Positions 58,930 through 64,000 of a stretch of 64,000 nt of DNA are shown here, piece after piece (position 1 is the first letter of the stretch; every line of letters begins with the position of its first letter). The position numbers were made by a program, and so were the translations under genes. Source of the DNA: Serratia sp. H1w (GTDB taxonomy: Bacteria > Pseudomonadota > Gammaproteobacteria > Enterobacterales > Enterobacteriaceae); contig NZ_AYMQ01000018.1 of assembly GCF_000633355.1 (NCBI RefSeq), positions 1 to 64,000 on the forward strand, given 5' to 3'. The notes under the pieces were generated by a model that was given only the letters and a program-made list of their open reading frames with translations, ran no database searches and had not been told where the DNA came from.

Positions 58930-60354
58930 ATGTCAGCCGAATCATCCAACAGAAATAAAAAGATTGTCGCTGCACTAATTCCAATATTGTTGGGCGTGAT
59001 TATCTGGCTTTGCCCAGTGCCAAAGGGATTAACTCCGCAGGCCTGGCAAATGTTTGCCATCTTCGCTGCCACCATTGCCGCTATATTGACCCAACCGCTG
59101 CCCTCCGGGGCAGTCATGCTGGTGGCGCTGTGCGTGACGATCTTTACCAAAACCCTGACCGAAGCCCAGGCTTTATCCGGCTTTGCCAGCGGTACGGTAT
59201 GGTTGATCTTCTGTGCTTATATTCTTTCACTGGGATTTGTAACATCAGGCTTGGGCAAACGTATCGCCTATAAAATGCTGTCGATGTTTGGCGGCAGCAG
59301 CCTCGGAATTGCCTATTCGCTGGGGGTTTCCGATCTGATTATGGCTCCCGCCATGCCATCGGTCACGGCCAGATCGGGGGGAATTATCTTTCCCATCGCC
59401 CGTTCGATTAATGAAGTTCTGGGCTCGGCACCCGGCGTGAGCGGCAAAAAAATCGGTGATTTTCTGATTATGGTTTGCTTCCAGTTCACACCGATCACCG
59501 GTGCTATTTTCCTGACCGGGATGGCGGCAAACCCGTTGGTGGGCAGCCTCGCCAAAAGCTCGCTAGGCGTGGAAATTACCTGGGGCGGTTGGTTCGTTGC
59601 AGCCGTAGTACCGGCGATGGTGTGTTTTTTGCTAATGCCACTGCTGGTGTATAAAATCCTCGATCCAGAGCTTAAAAAGACGCCTGAAGCCAAACAGATG
59701 GGGCATCGTGCTCTAAACGAGCTGGGGGCTATGTCCGGCACCGAGAAAAAAGTGGCGTTGGGTTTTGCCTTGGCACTGCTAGGCTGGGGAACCAGTTTGC
59801 TGACTGGGCTATCCGCGACCACAGTAGGCCTGGGCCTGGCCGCTTACCTGTTTGCCACTCGGGCGGTAAGTTGGAAGGATCTGCTTAAGGATCAGGCCGC
59901 CTGGGATACGGTGATTTGGTTCAGCGTGATCATCAGCCTGGCTGGTGGGCTTTCCAGCCTCGGTTTTATCAGTTGGATGACCTCCCAGTTGCAAACTTCC
60001 ATCAGCGGTTTTGGTGCCATGCAGACGTTTGTGATCCTTGGCGTGCTGTATATTTATGTGCACTATCTGTTCGCCACAGCGTCCGGCCATGTCGCTGCGC
60101 TATATGCTCCGTTTGCCGCCACGGCCATCGCTGCCGGCGCACCGCCGATGATGGTGGCCATCTGCTTTGGTATCTTCAGTAATCTGATGTGGGGAAATAC
60201 CGAATATGGTGGTGGTCCTGGCCCGATTTACTTTGCTCAGGGGTATTTTGAACGGCCACGCTTCTATAAAATCAATTTCTGCGTAGTGACCATCAATGTC
60301 ATTCTGATCTTTGTTGTCGGCCTCGCCTGGTGGAAATTGTTGGGATATTATTGA
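58930..60354 (+). CDS. DASS-family anion:sodium symporter or antiporter (CitT/SdcS-like)
   Basis: Inner-membrane uptake or exchange of di- or tricarboxylates. The start at 58930 (MSAESSNRN) has AAGGAG 7-8 bases upstream. The 474-residue protein has about 12-14 helices and DASS features such as SDLIMAPAMPSVTARSGGII and the later TASGHVAALYAPFAATAIA, matching substrate-binding motifs of CitT/YbhI-like members. It follows the lyase by 30 bases and is thus probably cotranscribed and under GntR control. Confidence 0.87.
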   Translation: MSAESSNRNKKIVAALIPILLGVIIWLCPVPKGLTPQAWQMFAIFAATIAAILTQPLPSGAVMLVALCVTIFTKTLTEAQALSGFASGTVWLIFCAYILSLGFVTSGLGKRIAYKMLSMFGGSSLGIAYSLGVSDLIMAPAMPSVTARSGGIIFPIARSINEVLGSAPGVSGKKIGDFLIMVCFQFTPITGAIFLTGMAANPLVGSLAKSSLGVEITWGGWFVAAVVPAMVCFLLMPLLVYKILDPELKKTPEAKQMGHRALNELGAMSGTEKKVALGFALALLGWGTSLLTGLSATTVGLGLAAYLFATRAVSWKDLLKDQAAWDTVIWFSVIISLAGGLSSLGFISWMTSQLQTSISGFGAMQTFVILGVLYIYVHYLFATASGHVAALYAPFAATAIAAGAPPMMVAICFGIFSNLMWGNTEYGGGPGPIYFAQGYFERPRFYKINFCVVTINVILIFVVGLAWWKLLGYY

Positions 60355-60407
60355 GTTAACTCGTAAAATTAGATCCGTCTGAATTATTCAGCATTGTTGC
60401 TAACAAA

Positions 60408-60430
60408 AAGGCCACCGACATGGTGGCCTT
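60408..60430 (-). terminator. Terminator of phoH (possibly bidirectional)
   Basis: AAGGCCACC and GGTGGCCTT form a perfect 9-bp stem, followed on the minus strand by TTTTTG. It lies between convergent genes, 54 bases past the transporter stop and 19 past the phoH stop. Confidence 0.75.
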
Positions 60431-60448
60431 ATAAAGCTATCAGAAAGC

Positions 60449-61237
60449 TTAATCGTAGGCATTAAGCGTGCGCTGGCACAGCGCAGAGCGCACACAGTCC
60501 TGTTTATCGAAGCGAATAATGCCAACCATCTCGTCCTCTTCGAAGCGCTCCAACGCGTCGCTAAGGCCGGATTTCACACCGCGTGGCAAATCGCACTGGG
60601 TAATATCACCGTTAACGATGACCGTTACGTTCTCACCCAGGCGGGTCAGGAACATCTTCATTTGGCTGGCCGTGACGTTTTGCGCCTCGTCCAGAATGAC
60701 CACCGCGTTTTCGAAGGTACGCCCGCGCATATAAGCGAAAGGCGCTATTTCTACCTTGCCGATTTCCGGGCGCAGGCAGTATTGCAAAAATGACGATCCT
60801 AAACGGCGTAACAGAATGTCATACACCGGCCGGAAATAAGGGGCGAACTTCTCAGAGATATCCCCCGGCAAAAAGCCGAGATCTTCATCCGCCTGTAGAA
60901 CCGGACGGGTAACGATAATCCGATCCACCTCTTTATGTATCAGGGCTTCAGCTGCCTTGGCGGCACTGATGAAGGTTTTGCCGCAGCCGGCTTCACCAGT
61001 GGCAAATATCAATAGCTTGTTTTCTATGGCTGATAAGTAATGACCTTGAGCTTCGGTTCTAGCCTCGATGGTAGAAGTATCCCGGCTGTCACGCGCCATG
61101 CCGATAGATTCCACACCACCCATTTGTACCAGCGAGGTCACGCTTTCTTCTTCACGCTGGCGATGACTACGAGCGTCACGACGAATGACGCGTTTGGCTT
61201 CACGACGTGCTTTGATCACTGCTTTCTGTCTTCCCAT
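60449..61237 (-). CDS. phoH: PhoH-family ATPase
   Basis: Cytoplasmic P-loop ATPase of the phosphate-starvation PhoH group; the biochemical role is poorly known, and RNA-related activity is suspected for the family. The 262-residue protein has Walker A GEAGCGKT (81-88) and Walker B VVILDEAQN (about 178-186), with a basic N-terminal extension rich in Arg. AAGGTG precedes the ATG. I did not find a convincing Pho box upstream. Confidence 0.9.
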   Translation of the reverse strand: MGRQKAVIKARREAKRVIRRDARSHRQREEESVTSLVQMGGVESIGMARDSRDTSTIEARTEAQGHYLSAIENKLLIFATGEAGCGKTFISAAKAAEALIHKEVDRIIVTRPVLQADEDLGFLPGDISEKFAPYFRPVYDILLRRLGSSFLQYCLRPEIGKVEIAPFAYMRGRTFENAVVILDEAQNVTASQMKMFLTRLGENVTVIVNGDITQCDLPRGVKSGLSDALERFEEDEMVGIIRFDKQDCVRSALCQRTLNAYD

Positions 61238-61797
61238 AGTGGCACCTTACAGTTTGTTTCACCTACCGCAACGGCAGTCGAAAACCGCGCGATTATGTTA
61301 CACACGTATTAGGTTGTGGCCCCCTTTAAAGCCATTGGATGACGTGAACAGTCGTTCACAGGAAAATGTGATTTGCGTAAAACAGGAGTGTGTGTCAGCC
61401 GGATTAATGCGAATGGCAAGCCAAGAGTCGGTCAGAAATTGAGAGTCGTAGAGAGGGCCCTCGTTACAACGAGAAATCAGGGAAGGTCTGTTATTTGTTC
61501 TTTGTAGCCCAACCAAGGACTTTACCATTAGCGATCCCCGCAGTGATATTTACAGCATTCAGCTGTGCACCGTGTGAAAACTACCGCCAGATGATTACAG
61601 TATAATGACATTCAACCGCGCCGCGTTGCTAAAATGTAAAAATTTTTAATATTTTTTGTTTTAACTCGCTGCAACACCACTATATCAAAGCGCAAATGAC
61701 TTGGCATTAAATTATTTTATATAAATATATCAATAAGTTAATATTAATTTTGCCGAATGACATTCAGGTTTCCGGATTAAAATTTGAGCAAATAAAA
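61238..61797. other. Intergenic region between phoH and efeB
   Basis: About 560 bases with no supported gene, RNA or repeat. It contains a perfect inverted repeat GTGAAC/GTTCAC at 61345-61360 and is very AT-rich from 61630 to 61790. The phoH promoter should lie near its left end. Confidence 0.4.
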
Positions 61798-61821
61798 AAG
61801 CGCAGCCTTTGCGCTACGCTT
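61798..61821 (-). terminator. Terminator of efeB
   Basis: AAGCGCAGC and GCTACGCTT pair as a 9-bp stem with one mismatch. On the minus strand it is followed by TTTTATT. It lies 28 bases past the efeB stop. Confidence 0.7.
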
Positions 61822-61848
61822 CTTTTTCTTACCGGCAGTTTTAGTGTC

Positions 61849-63144
61849 TCAAGCCTGCAACAAGCCGCTGGCCAAATAATCATCACGGGTCTTGGCACCC
61901 GGTAGCACGAAGAAATAACCGCCGCCAATGGGCTTGACGTATTCCTCCAGCGCTTCGCCGTTCAACCGTTTTTGCACCGTCAGGAAGCCCTGCTCCAGAT
62001 CGGCCTGGTAACAGACAAACAGCAGGCCCATTTCCAACTGACCCGAATTGGAGACCCCCAGTGAATAGCTATAACCACGGCGCAGCATCAGGCTGCTCTG
62101 GGTTTGCGGCGTGCGTGGGTTGGCCAGCCGAATATGGGCGTCCATTTTGATCAGCTTACCTTCCGGATCCTTGGCATAATCCGGTTCATCGTGTTCGTGT
62201 TTCATCCCCAGCGGCGCGCCGCTGTGTTTTTCACGACCGAAAATGGTTTGCTGCTCCTGCAACGGCGTACGATCCCAAAATTCCACGTGGAAACGTATGA
62301 TACGTGCGGCCTGATAGCTGCCGCCGACGGCCCAGGCAGGTTCCCCCGCTTTATCACCAACCCACACCACCTGATCCATTAACGGCTTATCGCTGGTTTT
62401 TGGGTTGGCCGTACCGTCTTTGAAGCCCAGCAGGTTAATCGGTGTCTCTTTACCCCGGCTACGGGCCGAGTGTGCCGAGATAAAACCTTCCCGCTTCCAA
62501 CGCACGCTGAGCAGATCCGGCGAATGCTTGATGATATCGCGCAGCGCATGGATCACCGTTTCATTGGTATTAGCACAAATTTGCAGCAGCAAATCACCAT
62601 GGCACAGGGAAGCATCGAGCGAATCGTTGGGAAAACGCGTCATGGTTTGCAGATGCAGCGGCTTCTGCGCCTGTAAGCCAAAGCGCTCATCAAACAGCGA
62701 GGTGCCGACAGAAACGGTAATGGTCAGGTTATCCGGGTAGATTTCCGGCCCCATGATGCCCGAATCCAACGGTGGCAGCTTGGGATCGACCTCTGGAGCC
62801 TTACCGCCGCTGGTGAGGAATGCGATACGAGTGGTCAACAGGCGAAACAGTCGTTCAAGATCCTGTTTGTTGGTCGCCAGCACGTCGAAAGCCACCAACA
62901 TCATGGCCGCCTGCTGCGGCGTCAGGATCCCGGCTTGGTGTTGGCCGTAGAACGGTTGTTTTTGCCAACGTTCGTCCTGCAAGGTAGCCAGCGGTTCTTC
63001 AGCAGCCCGGGCCAACGAAGGCCCCGCCAACGCCAAAGCGCCGCCCATCATGCCCAAACCTTGCAACAACCGCCTGCGCGATGGCGAAGCGGCCTGCTCA
63101 TCCTGAGGAAACGGCCCGTTATGCGGGCCGGTCTTGTGATTCAT
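61849..63144 (-). CDS. efeB: Deferrochelatase/peroxidase EfeB (DyP-type, Tat-exported)
   Basis: Periplasmic haem peroxidase of the EfeUOB ferrous-iron uptake system; proposed to extract iron from haem. The 431-residue protein has a Tat signal ([20 protein letters not shown]) and the DyP signature GFKDGTANP, with haem-binding His and catalytic Asp/Arg regions following ([11 protein letters not shown]). It follows efeO by 11 bases. The C-terminus is normal. Confidence 0.94.
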   Translation of the reverse strand: MNHKTGPHNGPFPQDEQAASPSRRRLLQGLGMMGGALALAGPSLARAAEEPLATLQDERWQKQPFYGQHQAGILTPQQAAMMLVAFDVLATNKQDLERLFRLLTTRIAFLTSGGKAPEVDPKLPPLDSGIMGPEIYPDNLTITVSVGTSLFDERFGLQAQKPLHLQTMTRFPNDSLDASLCHGDLLLQICANTNETVIHALRDIIKHSPDLLSVRWKREGFISAHSARSRGKETPINLLGFKDGTANPKTSDKPLMDQVVWVGDKAGEPAWAVGGSYQAARIIRFHVEFWDRTPLQEQQTIFGREKHSGAPLGMKHEHDEPDYAKDPEGKLIKMDAHIRLANPRTPQTQSSLMLRRGYSYSLGVSNSGQLEMGLLFVCYQADLEQGFLTVQKRLNGEALEEYVKPIGGGYFFVLPGAKTRDDYLASGLLQA

Positions 63145-63155
63145 TATGCTCTGCC

Positions 63156-64000
63156 TTAATCCAGACCCAGCACGCCACGCAGCTGTGACAAATCTTCTGC
63201 CAACGTGGTGATCGGCCCTTTCATCGCGTTACGATCCGCGGTGGTCAGCTTCTCGTAGGATTCATAACCCTCTGGGGTTTTATACTTGGCCAGGATGGTA
63301 TCCACGGTTTTAAAGTTGGCGTCGATCTTCGCCAGCAGTGGCTGGTTGGCCTTTTCCAACAGCGGGCGCAGCAGGTTGACGATCTTCTGCGCGCCATCAA
63401 CGTTAGCCTGGAAGTCCCACAGGTCGGTACGGCTGTAACGATCTTCTTCACCGCTGATCTTGCTGGCCGCCACTTCTTCAATCAGGCCAGCCGCACCACC
63501 CACCACTTTGCTCGGTGGGAAGGTCAGCTCAGAGATGCGTTTTTGCAATTCCAACGTATCTTTGTACAGCCCATCGGCATACTCATTCATGCCTTTGGTG
63601 GTGTTGTCGGCAAATAGCACTTTCTCCAGGCGGTGGAAACCGGTGAATTTCGGATCTTCGGCCTTCTTCTCATAGTCGTCTTCACGGGCATCGATGCTGC
63701 CGTCCAGATCGGAGAACAGTTCGGCAATCGGTTCGATACGCTCATAGTGCTGACGCGTTGGTGCATAAAGCTTGCGGGCCAGGGCTACGTCACCGGCTTT
63801 GATCGCATCGGTGAACAGCTTGGTTTGTTTGACCAGCCCTTCAACTTCCTTGGTGACATAAACCTTATATTCGGCAATCGGGCCAACCAGGTCCATTGCG
63901 TTAGGCTTGCCATCGGTTGCTGCACCGACCGCCGCTGTGACGACAAGTTTGCCTTTCGGGTTGCTCAACAGGCCGCAGGTCATGTCGTATTCGCCCGGCT
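63156..64000 (-). CDS. efeO: Iron uptake system protein EfeO, 5' end outside the window
   Basis: Periplasmic protein of the EfeUOB system. About 280 residues of the C-terminal part are present; the frame stays open to the window edge (it reads [16 protein letters not shown] at the boundary). The cupredoxin-like domain ends near the edge and the M75 imelysin-type domain follows, with the HxxxE metal motif in [10 protein letters not shown]. efeB is immediately downstream. efeU would be expected just beyond the window. Confidence 0.94.
   Translation of the reverse strand, partial: PGEYDMTCGLLSNPKGKLVVTAAVGAATDGKPNAMDLVGPIAEYKVYVTKEVEGLVKQTKLFTDAIKAGDVALARKLYAPTRQHYERIEPIAELFSDLDGSIDAREDDYEKKAEDPKFTGFHRLEKVLFADNTTKGMNEYADGLYKDTLELQKRISELTFPPSKVVGGAAGLIEEVAASKISGEEDRYSRTDLWDFQANVDGAQKIVNLLRPLLEKANQPLLAKIDANFKTVDTILAKYKTPEGYESYEKLTTADRNAMKGPITTLAEDLSQLRGVLGLD

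Noticed and set aside
61344-61361. CTGT-type repeats upstream of phoH as a Pho box
   Set aside because: On the minus strand the two CTGT units are 10 rather than 11 bases apart and the sequence is better described as a perfect GTGAAC/GTTCAC inverted repeat. Match to the Pho box is too poor.

Overview
The window is enterobacterial chromosome, most likely Serratia or a close relative in the Yersiniaceae. The evidence is near-identity, as far as I can judge by eye, to enterobacterial CbpA/CbpM, AstCADBE, NarGHJI/NarK/NarXL, YchO, Cbl, ChaA/ChaC, LpxO, PhoH and EfeOB proteins, in an order that only partly follows E. coli. No species call can be made without a search.

Layout. (1) 1-17 is the tip of an IS481-type insertion sequence running off the left edge. 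cbpA-cbpM follow, then a three-subunit molybdopterin (DmsABC-like) reductase operon with an FNR-like site and divergent IclR and AraC-type regulators. (2) 6963-11050 is a sparse stretch with small membrane-protein genes, the K+-binding protein Kbp and an OmpC/OmpF-type porin. (3) 11051-17341 is the arginine succinyltransferase operon astCADBE behind a candidate sigma-54 promoter and an ArgR-like box. (4) 17921-19205 is a complete IS481-family element inserted in a dispersed palindromic repeat. (5) 19379-24467 holds an alpha/beta hydrolase, a MocR-type regulator and a cyanide-insensitive-type bd oxidase (cioAB plus a 51-residue DUF2474-type subunit). (6) 24470-32479 is an eight-gene minus-strand operon in which every junction overlaps: ketoacyl synthase III, 3-beta-HSD-like reductase, metallo-beta-lactamase hydrolase, PaaK/CapK-like adenylate-forming enzyme, PAP2 phosphatase, sterol-desaturase-type hydroxylase and two fatty-acid desaturases. 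This looks like an uncharacterised lipid pathway and is the most interesting object here. (7) 32899-47770 holds narGHJI, narK and narXL. Between narG and narK sits an extra block: a two-repeat secreted protein, an SDR epimerase lacking the usual catalytic Tyr, and a ToxR/CadC-like membrane regulator. (8) 47767-54543 holds ychO, cbl, chaC, a Fur-boxed siderophore-interacting protein and chaA. (9) 54593-64000 holds lpxO, a secreted dual-specificity phosphatase, a GntR-regulated lyase plus DASS transporter unit, phoH, efeB and the 3' part of efeO.

How it fits together. Much of the region serves anaerobic or microaerobic respiration: nitrate reductase with its transporter and sensor pair, an S/N-oxide-type reductase and a bd-type oxidase. 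FNR-like palindromes lie upstream of the reductase operon, narG, narK and one small membrane-protein gene. Iron genes (efeOB, the ViuB/YqjH-like reductase) and envelope genes (porin, lpxO, ychO, the lipid operon) make up most of the rest.

A MITE-like repeat with CCCCTCACCCTAACCCTCTCCC-type ends (written here from its consensus halves) recurs at five places. Two copies carry IS481 insertions at the same position in the palindrome, in opposite orientations, bracketing about 17.9 kb.
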